Shown piece by piece: positions 44,802 to 53,576 of a stretch of 64,000 bases of DNA. The DNA lies in contig CAVZNH010000078.1 of NCBI GenBank assembly GCA_963776505.1, forward strand, positions 1 through 64,000, in the 5' to 3' direction. The stretch comes from JAMXLO01 sp963776505. Lineage in GTDB: Bacteria > Pseudomonadota > Alphaproteobacteria > Acetobacterales > Acetobacteraceae. The notes beneath the pieces were generated by a model that searched no databases, was not told the origin of the DNA, and was given only the letters and a program-made list of their open reading frames with translations. The position numbers and the translations under genes are program-made. Position 1 is the first letter of the stretch. Each line of letters begins with the position of its first letter.

Positions 44802-45785
44802 TCAGGCCGCTGCGCGATGTTGCGGCGTGCTGTGCTTGGCCGCGTAGGCCAACGCTGCCTCGCGTACCCACGCGCCTTCTTCGTGCGCACGGCGTCGCGC
44901 GGCGAGACGTTCGCGGTTGCATGGGCCGTCTCCGGCGAGCACACGCCGAAACTCGGCCCAGTCGATCGGACCGAACTCCCAGTGGCCGGTCGCCTCATTC
45001 AAACGAAGCTGCTCGTCTGGGAAGGTCAGCCCGAGAAAGTGTCCCTGCGGCACGGTCGCATCGACGAATTTCTGCCTCAGCGAGTCGTTGGTGAAGCGTT
45101 TGATCTTCCAGCGCATGGAGGCATCCGAGTGCTGCGACTGCGTATCAGGCGGCCCGAACATCATCAGGCTCGGCCACCACCAACGGTTCAGCGCATCCTG
45201 TGCCATCGTCCGCTGCTCGGCCGAGCCGCGCGCAAGCGTGGTCATGATCTCGAAGCCCTGACGCTGATGAAACAACTCCTCCTTGCAGATACGGATCATC
45301 GCCCGCGCGTAGGGACCGTAGGAGCAACGGCAGAGCGGGATCTGGTTCATGATCGCCGCCCCATCCACCAGCCAGCCAATCGCGCCGATGTCCGCCCAGG
45401 TCAGCGTCGGATAGTTGAAGATCGAGGAGTATTTGGCGCGGCCGGTCAGCAGCTGCTCGACCAGCTCTTCGCGCGTCACTCCCAGTGTTTCCGCCGCGGC
45501 ATAGAGATAAAGCCCGTGTCCGCCCTCGTCCTGCACCTTGGCGAGCAGCGCGGCCTTGCGCCGCAATGTGGGCGCGCGCGTGATCCAGTTGCCCTCCGGC
45601 AGCATGCCCACGATTTCCGAATGCGCGTGCTGGCTGATCTGGCGAACGAGGGTGCGGCGATACGCCTCCGGCATCCAGTCGTTCGGCTCGATCCGCTCTT
45701 CCGCGTCGATGCGCGCTTGGAACTGGGCACCAGCCTCGCTGGTGTCGGCCGGACCTGTGGGAGCGTTTAGTGCCTGACTGTACAT
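44802..45785 (-). CDS. paaA: Phenylacetyl-CoA epoxidase catalytic subunit PaaA
   Basis: 327 residues of ferritin-like diiron oxygenase that epoxidises the ring of phenylacetyl-CoA in the canonical enzyme. Iron-binding residues are expected in 'KVQDEGGHGLYLYAAAETLG' (D-E-x-x-H) and 'ICKEELFHQRQGFEIMTTLA' (E-E-x-x-H). 'NWITRAPTLRRKAALLAKVQ' is also conserved. The ATG at 45785 starts 'MYSQALNAPTGP'. It is the first recognised oxygenase gene of the operon, preceded by a DUF29 gene two bases upstream. Substrate may differ from phenylacetyl-CoA because the rest of the pathway is not here. Confidence 0.92.
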   Translation of the reverse strand: MYSQALNAPTGPADTSEAGAQFQARIDAEERIEPNDWMPEAYRRTLVRQISQHAHSEIVGMLPEGNWITRAPTLRRKAALLAKVQDEGGHGLYLYAAAETLGVTREELVEQLLTGRAKYSSIFNYPTLTWADIGAIGWLVDGAAIMNQIPLCRCSYGPYARAMIRICKEELFHQRQGFEIMTTLARGSAEQRTMAQDALNRWWWPSLMMFGPPDTQSQHSDASMRWKIKRFTNDSLRQKFVDATVPQGHFLGLTFPDEQLRLNEATGHWEFGPIDWAEFRRVLAGDGPCNRERLAARRRAHEEGAWVREAALAYAAKHSTPQHRAAA

Positions 45786-45787
45786 GC

Positions 45788-46222
45788 TCACTCCGGCCAG
45801 AAATCTGGGCTCATCGCCTCGTCGTATACATATGGGCACTCGGTCGGGAAGGTCGTGCGTGCCAAGCCGGTTTCGCGTTCTGCCTCAACCAACGCTAGAC
45901 GGTAGGCATCCCGCATAGCTTGTCCAAGTTGCGCTTTCAAACTCGGATTGTCCTTGAGATGATCCTCCAAGCGGTAACGTTGCTCCTCAATTGTGAGCCG
46001 CCAACTGTTGCTGCGCAGCCCCGGTTGGAAGCGCCACTTTAGCAGGTGCAGGAAGAGCACGGTCAGACGATTGACCAGTTCGCGCTTCTCGCTCCGTCCC
46101 ATGCTCTCGATCTCTTCCGCGATGTGCTCGATATCTGCCTCCGTCAGCCTACCGGCGCGCAGCAGTGAGGCCTGCTGGTTGGCCCAGGCATAGAAATCAA
46201 GATCGTAGAGGCTATTCGACAC
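45788..46222 (-). CDS. DUF29 domain protein
   Basis: 144 residues, a DUF29-type helical protein of unknown function: 'LYDLDFYAWANQQASLLRAG', 'DIEHIAEEIESMGRSEKREL' and 'LLKWRFQPGLRSNSWRLTIE' are typical of the family. Such genes are frequent in cyanobacteria and some alphaproteobacteria, often in variable regions. It starts with GTG at 46222 and ends two bases before the paaA start, so it is co-transcribed with the operon or was inserted in front of it. A short copy of the paaA N-terminus just upstream supports insertion. Confidence 0.78.
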   Translation of the reverse strand: MSNSLYDLDFYAWANQQASLLRAGRLTEADIEHIAEEIESMGRSEKRELVNRLTVLFLHLLKWRFQPGLRSNSWRLTIEEQRYRLEDHLKDNPSLKAQLGQAMRDAYRLALVEAERETGLARTTFPTECPYVYDEAMSPDFWPE

Positions 46223-46232
46223 CGCCGCCTCC

Positions 46233-46274
46233 CTACCGCGCAGCCGTGGGGGTGTTCAGCGCTTTGTTATACAT
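46233..46274 (-). other. 13-codon ORF repeating the paaA N-terminus
   Basis: ATG at 46274 to TAG at 46233 encodes MYNKALNTPTAAR, closely like the PaaA start 'MYSQALNAPTGPA'. The nucleotides differ at many third positions, so it is not a recent copy. It lies just ahead of the DUF29 gene and may be what remains of an older paaA 5' end after the DUF29 gene entered, or it may be a translated leader. No full ribosome site was seen. Confidence 0.5.
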
Positions 46275-46319
46275 GGAACATATATGGCCCAGCCAGTCAG
46301 CCCCTGAAAGGTCCCGCCT

Positions 46320-47486
46320 ATGGACTTCGCCCTGACCGACCAGCAGCAGCAGATCCGCGACGAGGTGCTGAAGCTCTGCGGCCGCTTTGACGACGCCTAC
46401 TGGCTGGAGCGTGACCGGACCGCGACCTTCCCGGATGCCTTCTTTGCCGCCATGGCGGAGGGCAATTGGCTCGGCATCGCCATGCCCGAGGAGTACGGGG
46501 GCGCCGGTCTCGGCATCACCGAGGCGACGCTCCTGATGCAGGCGGTCGCCGAATCGGGTGCCTGCATGTCGGGCGCCTCGGCCATCCACCTGAACATCTT
46601 TGGCCTCAACCCGGTGGTGGTGTTCGGCACCGAGGCGCAGAAGCGGCGCATGCTGCCGCCCATCGTCGCCGGCCGCGACAAGGCGTGCTTCGGCGTCACC
46701 GAGCCCAACGCCGGCCTCAACACCACGCAGATCACCACGCGCGCCGAGCGCCGCGGCGACCGCTACACCATCAACGGCGCCAAGATCTGGACCTCCACGG
46801 CACAGGTCGCGACCAAGGTCCTGCTGCTGGCGCGCACCACGTCGCTCGATCAGGTGAAGCGTCACAGCCATGGCTTGACACTGTTCTACACCAAGCTGGA
46901 CCGCGCCCACGCCGAGGTTCGGCTGATCCACAAGATGGGGCGGCACGCGGTGGATTCGAACATGGTGTTCTTCGAGGATATGGAGGTCCCGGAGGAAGAC
47001 CGCATCGGCGAGGAAGGCGAGGGATTCCGCACATTGCTGCACGGCCTGAACCCCGAACGCGTGCTGGTCGCGGCGGAGGCGATCGGCATCGGCCGCGTCG
47101 CGCTGGATCGCGCGTCGCGCTATGCGCGCGAGCGCGTGGTGTTCGGGCGGCCGATCGGTCAGAACCAGGGCGTCCAGCATCCGCTGGCGAAATGCTGGGC
47201 CGAGCTGGAGGCGGCCAACCTGATGGTGATGAAGGCTGCCTCGCTGTACGACCAGGGCCTGCCCTGCGGCGCCGAAGCCAATGCCGCGAAGTACCTCGCC
47301 GGTGAGGCAGGCTTTCGTGCCTGCGAGCAGGCGGTGATGACGCATGGCGGGATGGGTTATGCGCAGGAGTACCACGTCGAGCGTTATCTGCGTGAGTCGC
47401 TGATCCCGCGCATCGCGCCGGTCAGTCCGCAACTCATCCTGAGCTACCTGGCCGAGCGCGTGCTCGACCTGCCGAAGTCTTACTGA
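46320..47486 (+). CDS. Acyl-CoA dehydrogenase
   Basis: 388 residues, intact. FAD enzyme with 'MDFALTDQQQQIRDEVLKLC' at the start, FAD-contact regions 'CFGVTEPNAGLNTTQITTRA' and 'IWTSTAQVATKVLLLARTT', and the C-terminal 'CEQAVMTHGGMGYAQEYHVE'. The first segment of 'FGVTEPNAGLNTT' is of the type seen in aryl or branched-chain acyl-CoA dehydrogenases. It is divergent from the paa operon, starting 45 bases from the mini-ORF, and converges with the HbpS-like gene. It could supply or remove a double bond for the neighbouring pathway; this is inference. Confidence 0.88.
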   Translation: MDFALTDQQQQIRDEVLKLCGRFDDAYWLERDRTATFPDAFFAAMAEGNWLGIAMPEEYGGAGLGITEATLLMQAVAESGACMSGASAIHLNIFGLNPVVVFGTEAQKRRMLPPIVAGRDKACFGVTEPNAGLNTTQITTRAERRGDRYTINGAKIWTSTAQVATKVLLLARTTSLDQVKRHSHGLTLFYTKLDRAHAEVRLIHKMGRHAVDSNMVFFEDMEVPEEDRIGEEGEGFRTLLHGLNPERVLVAAEAIGIGRVALDRASRYARERVVFGRPIGQNQGVQHPLAKCWAELEAANLMVMKAASLYDQGLPCGAEANAAKYLAGEAGFRACEQAVMTHGGMGYAQEYHVERYLRESLIPRIAPVSPQLILSYLAERVLDLPKSY

Positions 47487-47498
47487 ACTGAAAGTCGA

Positions 47499-47987
47499 TT
47501 ACTTCAACTGGTCGCGGATCTTGTCCAACCCGGCGCGCGCGCAGCCATCGTCGAGGTTCGCGCCGGGAGCGCCCGCGGCGCCAATCGCGCCAACCACCTC
47601 ATCGCCCACCTTGATGACGATACCGCCGCCGAGCAGAATCAGGTGCGGCAGTTGAGTGAACAGATTGGCGAAACCCGGCGCGGTCTTCGACCGCTCGAAC
47701 AGGGCGCTCGTATCGGTCTTGAACGACGCGGCCGTGTAGGCCTTGTCGTAGGCGCTGTCGAGCGTGTGAGCGCCAGCGCGGTCGCCGCGCAATACGGCCT
47801 GGCGCACCCCGTCCGCATCAACCAGCACGGCGGTCTCGAAATAACCTTGCTTCGCACAGCTCGCGACGGCTTCCGCCACGGCCTGGCTGGCAAGCTCCGC
47901 AGATATATGGTGGGTCGGCAACAACCCCTGGGCGCTGGCAGTGACCGGCAGCAGCAACAGCGCGAGGACCGGCAGGTATCGCATCAT
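47499..47987 (-). CDS. GlcG/HbpS-like secreted protein
   Basis: 162 residues. A signal peptide ('YLPVLALLLLPVTASAQ') precedes a GlcG/HbpS domain ('LASQAVAEAVASCAKQGYFE', 'AVLVDADGVRQAVLRGDRAG' and 'LGGGIVIKVGDEVVGAIGAA'). Family members bind heme or cobalamin-like ligands, or accompany oxidases. Start is a double Met at 47987. It overlaps the stop of the D-aminopeptidase-like gene (ATGA), so they are coupled. A role with that hydrolase is not obvious. Confidence 0.78.
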   Translation of the reverse strand: MMRYLPVLALLLLPVTASAQGLLPTHHISAELASQAVAEAVASCAKQGYFETAVLVDADGVRQAVLRGDRAGAHTLDSAYDKAYTAASFKTDTSALFERSKTAPGFANLFTQLPHLILLGGGIVIKVGDEVVGAIGAAGAPGANLDDGCARAGLDKIRDQLK

Positions 47988-49592
47988 CGTGATGGCTCCT
48001 TGGCGAACAGCACGTTTCGGACGCGGCCGCCGTCCACGTGCAGGCCGGTGATTCTGCCCGCAGTGTCGCGCAGCACGCGGCCATCCAGCCATGCACGAAA
48101 CAGCGGCGTTGGCGAGACGATGCGGATGAAGTCGCCCTCGATCGGTTCGATCTCCCATGGGCCTGCTGTCCGCAGGGGTCCGGCGACATGCAGGCGCATG
48201 CCGTTCTCGTCGGTGCCGATGTTCCAGGTCGCCGCCATATCGGCATTGTGGTAGCGCCCGGGCAAATCGGCTGGCAGCGCGGCATTGCCCGAAATACGAT
48301 GCAGTAGCTCGCGCATCCCCGCATCGCGCTCCACTTCCAAGTGTGTCTTGAGAGGTCAACCACATGGTGAAGTCAGCGGAGCCACGACTGGTGGCAAGGC
48401 CACCCTCGACAGTGGGGATCGTGGTAAAAGCCACACCATGCGTGCACGCGGTGACCCGGCCAATCTCATCGATCTCCACATCCACCGTCCCGCCGGTGTC
48501 GCGATTCAAATACCGGCCGCGCAATCGATCCGTCGCGGGCATCGGTGGCACGGCATGCACGCCTGGCCTGCCTTCGATCATCGCATCGATGGCCTGAAAC
48601 GCCAGATCGTGCGGGTCAGACGTAGCATCGTTGCTGATGCAGATCACCGCGGCATTGAGATCCGGAATGCGCACGAAGCTGGTCTTGTAGCCCGGCCATA
48701 ATCCGTCATGGCCGATCGTACTCACGCCGCGATGCAGCTTGATCCGCAGACCACGCGCGTACGTGTTGGGCCTCCCGTTGTTGAACGGCGTCATCGTCTC
48801 AAGCGCGTTCGCCAGTGCGGATCCGCCCAGACGCGGCGAGGTAAAGTGGGCGTGCCACAGTGCAAGATCGGCGACAGACGAAACCAGTCCGCCTTCGCCA
48901 TGCAGCGGGAAATCATGCTGCGCCCGTACCCAACCAACACGGCTCGCGGGGAAGTATCCGGTCGCCAGGTTCGGCACCACTTCGGCCGTGCGCTCGACAT
49001 GGCGCGTCGCGTTCATGCCGAGAGGAGCGAAGATACGGCGGTCGAGGAAATCGCGGAACGCCTGCTCGCTGACCTGCTCCACAATGCGGCCGAGCAGCAT
49101 GAAGTTGGAGTTGCTGTAGAGATAGCGCGATCCCGGAATGAAGTTCAGACCGCGTTGCCGACAAACGCCATCCAGCAGGTCTTGCGGCTCGCAAGGCTGG
49201 CCCAGATCGAGCCCGCCGAGTCGCATGATCTCCAGCATGTCGCGGATGCCGGAGGTGTTGTGCATCAGGTGAGCAAGCGTGATCCGGTGGCCGAGATCGG
49301 GTAAGGCGGGAATGTAGCGCCGCACATCATCGTCGATCGACAGCCGGCCTTCGGCCGCCAGCAGCAGGATCGCCGCGCAGGTGAATTGCTTGCTGACCGA
49401 CGCGATGCGGAATGTCGTCTGCGGTCCGATTGGGACGCCGAGCTCGATGCTCGCCATGCCGGCGCTCTCGTGCACCGCGAGATCGCGGCCAAGCACCACG
49501 CCGAGCGTCACGCCTGGTCCGTTGGACTGACGCCACGGCGCAAGCAACCGCTCGACGCGGCGGCGCAGCAGCAGTTGATCGAGATCTTTCAT
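47984..49592 (-). CDS. Serine beta-lactamase-fold hydrolase, D-aminopeptidase-like (frameshifted)
   Basis: About 535 residues after repair. The penicillin-binding/beta-lactamase domain has S-x-x-K ('IASVSKQFTCAAILLLAAEG'), Y-x-N ('YLYSNSNF') and H-x-G ('TIGHDGLWPG'); two beta-barrel domains follow, as in D-aminopeptidase of Ochrobactrum (about 520 residues). That enzyme removes N-terminal D-residues from peptides. The frame breaks near 48347, after 'ADFTMWL'; removing one base leads to 'HLEVERDAGMRELLHRISG' and the stop at 47984. No signal peptide is seen, so cytoplasmic. The start at 49592 gives 'MKDLDQLLLRR'. Confidence 0.78.
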
Positions 49593-49617
49593 CGGCGGGA
49601 TTGATACCGCGAGCAAC

Positions 49618-49636
49618 GGCCGGGACAAGCCCGGCC
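49618..49636. other. GC-rich hairpin after clpA
   Basis: GGCCGGG and GCCCGGCC flank ACAA, forming a strong stem between the clpA stop and the D-aminopeptidase-like gene. There is no U-tract after it, so it is a poor rho-independent terminator. It might mark a transcript end or a processing point. Confidence 0.3.
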
Positions 49637-49646
49637 GCTGCGTAAG

Positions 49647-51992
49647 CTACGCTTCGATCTCCTCGCGATCGACCCCGCCGTCGCCGTCCTCATCCGGCTT
49701 CGGCAGCGCGGGCAGCGCGGCCTCGATGATCTCGAAGTCGAGCTTGCCTTCCTTCAAGGTGACCTTCACCGAGCCGCCCTTCACCAGCTTGCCGAACAGC
49801 AATTCCTCGGCCAGTGGCTTCTTGATGTGCTCCTGGATCACACGAGCCAGCGGCCGCGCGCCGTACAGCTTGTCGTAGCCGCGTTCCGCCAGCCACTCCT
49901 TCGCCGCAGAGGACAGCTCGATCGTCACGTTCCGATCAGCAAGCTGCGCCTCAAGCTGCATCACGAACTTCTCGACGACCCGCCCGACGATCTCCGGCGT
50001 CAGGCCGGCGAATGCGATCGTGGCATCCAGGCGGTTGCGGAACTCAGGAGTGAACAGGCGCTTGATCGCATCCTCGTCCTCACCCTCGCGGGTGTCGCGG
50101 CCGAATCCGATCGCCTCCTTCGCCATGTCGGACGCGCCGGCATTGGTCGTCATGATCAGGACCACGTTGCGGAAATCGACCGTCTTGCCGTTGTGGTCAG
50201 TCAGCTTCCCGTGGTCCATCACCTGCAGCAGAATGTTGAACAGGTCCTGGTGCGCCTTCTCGATCTCGTCGAGCAGCAGCACAGCATGCGGATGCTGATC
50301 GATCGCGTCGGTCAATAGGCCGCCCTGATCGAAGCCGACATAGCCGGGCGGCGCGCCGATCAAGCGGGAAACGCTGTGCCGCTCCATGTACTCCGACATG
50401 TCGAAGCGGATCAGCTCGATGCCCATGGTGGCGGCGAGCTGGCGCGCGACCTCGGTCTTGCCGACACCTGTCGGGCCGCAGAAGAGGTAGTTGCCAATCG
50501 GCTTCTCCGGCTCGCGCAGGCCGGCGCGGGCCAGCTTGATCGCAGCCGACAGAGCCTCGATCGCCCTGTCCTGACCGAAGACCATCGACTTGAGGTCGCG
50601 CTCCAGGTTGCGCAGCGTCTCCTTGTCGTCGGCGGACACGCTCTTCGGCGGAATGCGGGCGATCTTGGCGACGATCTCCTCGACGTCGCGCAGCGTCACG
50701 GTCTTCCGCCGCTTGTGCTCGGGCAGCAGCATGCGGCTGGCACCGACCTCGTCGATCACATCGATCGCCTTGTCGGGCAGCTTACGGTCGTTGATGTATT
50801 TCGCTGACAGCTCCACCGCCGCGCGGATCGCTTCGTCGGTGTAGCGCACCTTGTGGTGGCGCTCGTAGTTGGTCTTCAGGCCGCGCAGAATCTTGACACT
50901 GTCTTCGAGGTTCGGCTCGTTGACATCGATCTTCTGGAAGCGGCGGACCAGCGCGCGGTCCTTCTCGAAGTAGTTGCGGAATTCCTTGTACGTCGTGGAG
51001 CCTATACAGCGCAGGTTGCCCGACGCCAACGCTGGCTTCAGGAGGTTTGAGGCGTCCATCGCGCCACCTGATGTGGCGCCGGCCCCGATCACGGTGTGAA
51101 TCTCATCAATGAACAGGATGGCGCCCTGCTGGTTTTCCAGCTCGGATACGACTGCCTTCAGCCGCTCCTCAAAGTCTCCGCGATAACGCGTGCCTGCGAG
51201 CAGCGCGCCCATGTCGAGCGCGTAGATGGTGGAACGGGCCAGCACCTCGGGCACGTCACCTTCCACGATGCGCTTCGCCAGACCTTCGGCGATCGCCGTC
51301 TTGCCGACGCCGGGATCGCCGACATACAGCGGATTGTTCTTGGTGCGCCGGCACAGGATCTGGATTGTCCGCTCGATTTCAGGCTCGCGACCGATCAACG
51401 GGTCGATCTTCCCGGCCATCGCCTTTTTATTCAGGTTCACGCAGTAATTCGACAGCGCGTCCTGGTTACGCCGGCTGGGCTTCTCCTCGCGCTCCTGCTC
51501 CTGATGCGCTTCCGGCTGGCTGCCCGTCCCCTGCACCGGGCGCTGCGCGGACCGGCCAGGTGCCTTGGCAATGCCGTGGCTGATGAAGTTGACCGCGTCG
51601 AGCCGCGTCATGTCCTGCAACTGCAGAAAATAGACCGCGTGGCTCTCGCGCTCGGAGAACAGCGCCACCAGCACGTTCGCGCCGGTCACCTCGTCACGAC
51701 CGGACGATTGCACATGGATCGCGGCGCGCTGCACGACACGCTGGAAGCCGGCCGTTGGCTTCGGATCACCCGCCCGGTCGGTTGCCAGGCCGGCAAGGTC
51801 CTTGTCGAGGAACTCCGACAGATCGTTGCGGAGCTTATCGAGATCGACGCCACACGCGCGCAAAACCGTTGCCGCGTCCGTATCGTCCGCCAGGCCCAAT
51901 AGCAGGTGCTCCAGCGTCGCGTATTCGTGATGACGCTCGCTGGCGAGCGACAGAGCGCGATGCAGCGTCTGTTCGAGGTTTCGTGAAAGCAT
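49647..51992 (-). CDS. clpA: ATP-dependent Clp protease ATP-binding subunit ClpA
   Basis: 781 residues, full length for ClpA. The N-terminal Clp repeat domain ('LEQTLHRALSLASERHHEYA') that docks ClpS is followed by two AAA+ modules. The first has Walker A 'YVGDPGVGKTAIAEG' and Walker B 'ILFIDEIH', and the second has 'FCGPTGVGKTEVARQ' and 'LLLDEIEKAHQDLFN'. It unfolds substrates for the ClpP protease. The start at 51992 gives 'MLSRNLEQTLHRAL'. It lies downstream of clpS on the same strand, the usual alphaproteobacterial arrangement. Confidence 0.97.
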   Translation of the reverse strand: MLSRNLEQTLHRALSLASERHHEYATLEHLLLGLADDTDAATVLRACGVDLDKLRNDLSEFLDKDLAGLATDRAGDPKPTAGFQRVVQRAAIHVQSSGRDEVTGANVLVALFSERESHAVYFLQLQDMTRLDAVNFISHGIAKAPGRSAQRPVQGTGSQPEAHQEQEREEKPSRRNQDALSNYCVNLNKKAMAGKIDPLIGREPEIERTIQILCRRTKNNPLYVGDPGVGKTAIAEGLAKRIVEGDVPEVLARSTIYALDMGALLAGTRYRGDFEERLKAVVSELENQQGAILFIDEIHTVIGAGATSGGAMDASNLLKPALASGNLRCIGSTTYKEFRNYFEKDRALVRRFQKIDVNEPNLEDSVKILRGLKTNYERHHKVRYTDEAIRAAVELSAKYINDRKLPDKAIDVIDEVGASRMLLPEHKRRKTVTLRDVEEIVAKIARIPPKSVSADDKETLRNLERDLKSMVFGQDRAIEALSAAIKLARAGLREPEKPIGNYLFCGPTGVGKTEVARQLAATMGIELIRFDMSEYMERHSVSRLIGAPPGYVGFDQGGLLTDAIDQHPHAVLLLDEIEKAHQDLFNILLQVMDHGKLTDHNGKTVDFRNVVLIMTTNAGASDMAKEAIGFGRDTREGEDEDAIKRLFTPEFRNRLDATIAFAGLTPEIVGRVVEKFVMQLEAQLADRNVTIELSSAAKEWLAERGYDKLYGARPLARVIQEHIKKPLAEELLFGKLVKGGSVKVTLKEGKLDFEIIEAALPALPKPDEDGDGGVDREEIEA

Positions 51993-52126
51993 GGTCGTCG
52001 ACGCTCCTACGCGCTGAAGTCAGTGAGCTGGACCGATCATCTCCGGCGACCCAACCGGCAGTCAACTAAGGCAAAGTCCGTACCGTCTTCGCCTTCATCT
52101 GGTAGCTACCTCTCCGAACCCCGCAA

Positions 52127-52459
52127 TCATTCCTTCTCGATCGTGCATTGCAGAGGATGCTGGTTTTGCCGCGCCAAATCCATGACCTGCGTCACTTTGG
52201 TCTCGGCCACCTCATAAGTGTAGACACCGCACACGCCGACGCCGCGGCGGTGGACGTGCAGCATGATTCTGGTGGCCTCCTCGCGCGTCTTCTGAAAAAA
52301 CCGTTCCAGGACATGCACGACGAACTCCATTGGGGTATAATCGTCGTTCAGCATCAGAACCTTGTACATCGCCGGTTTGCGCGTCTTTGGCCGCGCTCGG
52401 ACCACCACCCCGGTGTTCGGGCCTTCCGTGTTGCTGTTCCCGCCGCGCCTGTCGCTCAT
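52127..52459 (-). CDS. clpS: ATP-dependent Clp protease adaptor ClpS
   Basis: 110 residues. The core 'MYKVLMLNDDYTPMEFVVHV' and 'LERFFQKTREEATRIMLHVH' and the end 'AETKVTQVMDLARQNQHPLQ' are diagnostic. ClpS binds N-end-rule substrates (aromatic or Leu N-termini) and hands them to ClpA. A flexible N-terminus of about 25 residues precedes the core. Start chosen at 52459, just ahead of this leader. It precedes clpA by 134 bases and is separated from the phasin gene by a terminator. Confidence 0.95.
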   Translation of the reverse strand: MSDRRGGNSNTEGPNTGVVVRARPKTRKPAMYKVLMLNDDYTPMEFVVHVLERFFQKTREEATRIMLHVHRRGVGVCGVYTYEVAETKVTQVMDLARQNQHPLQCTIEKE

Positions 52460-52630
52460 CGTGCTTCCACGCCCATCTACCCCGACACCCCGCCAAGTCC
52501 GGACGAGCCTGTCTGTTCCACAAGTCGTGGAGTCCACTCCACCGCCTGCCGAGGCACGAACCATATCGGAAGCCAGTGGTGGGTTAAAAGAGCATTGACC
52601 AGCAAAGATTAAGCGCACGTATCACAACAC

Positions 52631-52662
52631 AAAAAAACCCTGGCGAGTGGCCAGGGTCTTTT
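52631..52662 (-). terminator. Rho-independent terminator after the phasin gene
   Basis: A stem CCCTGG...CCAGGG (52638-52656) with a short loop is flanked by a run of seven A on the plus-strand left side. Read on the minus strand, the stem is followed by seven U, a good terminator for the phasin transcript. A weaker U-tract follows on the plus strand. It separates phasin from clpS. Confidence 0.8.
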
Positions 52663-52755
52663 CTGATCGATCTATCGGGCTAGCCCGCACGGGGAAGGCC
52701 GATAGGCCGTCCGATCCAGTACCGAAAGCGAGCCCGATCGATAGCTTCCGGCCGC

Positions 52756-53271
52756 TCAGCCGGCCTTGGCGAACTTCTCCATCGCCAAAGTGACCCGGGC
52801 CGTCAGCGGCGCCAGCGTCTGCTCGGTCAGCTTCATGGAGGCGTCGGTCAGCTTGCCCGACTCCGCCAGGGTCTTTTCCAGCGTCGTCCGTGCCAGGGTT
52901 GCCTGCAGATCGAACGCATCCTTCAGTGACTTCGCCGACGTGAGCGCCTTGAACGTGGACATCGTCTCGTCGAACGAGGCCTGCGCAGTCGCAGCGATCT
53001 GCTTGCCGATATCCTGCATCCCGGAGGCCCAGATCTGGCCGGATTTCACCATCGCTTCGAGGTTGCCTTGGCTGAACGCCATCAGGTCCTCAGCCGTCTT
53101 CATCGCCTTTTCCATACCTTCCTTTACCTTTTCCTGAGTATTCTCGAAGCCGGCGGTCGCCCGGGTCATGCCGTCCTTGAGCCCCGACACCGTTGATTTA
53201 AAGCCCTTGTTGACTTCCGCCGTCTGGTCCTCGATGGCGGCCGTTTCGATCACCTTTGGTCTGTTTGCCAT
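52756..53271 (-). CDS. Phasin family protein
   Basis: 171 residues, mostly amphipathic helix with heptad-like Ala/Lys/Glu content: 'GMEKAMKTAEDLMAFSQGNL', 'ASFDETMSTFKALTSAKSLK' and 'LEKTLAESGKLTDASMKLTE'. Phasins coat polyhydroxyalkanoate granules and control their number and size. The start at 53271 follows AGGAGG. Upstream lie two TGC-N3-GCA dyads, probable PhaR sites. It is divergent from the carboxypeptidase gene and ends at a strong terminator. Confidence 0.9.
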   Translation of the reverse strand: MANRPKVIETAAIEDQTAEVNKGFKSTVSGLKDGMTRATAGFENTQEKVKEGMEKAMKTAEDLMAFSQGNLEAMVKSGQIWASGMQDIGKQIAATAQASFDETMSTFKALTSAKSLKDAFDLQATLARTTLEKTLAESGKLTDASMKLTEQTLAPLTARVTLAMEKFAKAG

Positions 53272-53343
53272 ACGCGTAACCTCCTGGTGAACGGCCCCCG
53301 CGCCAGGCTGCCGCACCTTCGAGTTGGTTGCCGAACCGTTTTG

Positions 53344-53414
53344 CTGCAATGCAGCACAACCCGGATATATGCCGCCGCCCTGCTAGGATCAAGCGATTTT
53401 TGTGCACTGCACAA
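53344..53414. promoter_or_regulatory. Two PhaR-like operator dyads
   Basis: CTGC-AAT-GCAG at 53344-53354 and the perfect dyad TTGTGC-ACT-GCACAA at 53400-53414 share the core TGC-A-N-T-GCA. They lie 46 bases apart in the 305-base gap between the divergent phasin and carboxypeptidase genes. PhaR repressors of alphaproteobacteria are known to bind CTGC-N3-GCAG type sites before phasin genes, and PHA itself relieves repression. Location 70-145 bases upstream of the phasin start fits. The rest of the gap shows no other gene. Confidence 0.6.
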
Positions 53415-53576
53415 GATTACTTGGGGTTGTCTTAATTGCCGCTCATCGGCGTCGCGCTTGTGCAAGGACTCGCCTCTAACCCGTTCTGTTTTTTCTCTTT
53501 TCGTGCGGATTTTCGACTGGACAGGCGCGACGGCTGGCCCCTAGAGTTGCAATCGACCGCAGGAGGTAGGCAAGGA

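Noticed and set aside
46275..47432. Most of a 399-codon open frame on the minus strand
   Set aside because: Antisense to the intact acyl-CoA dehydrogenase; only its last codons (the mini-ORF) are of interest.
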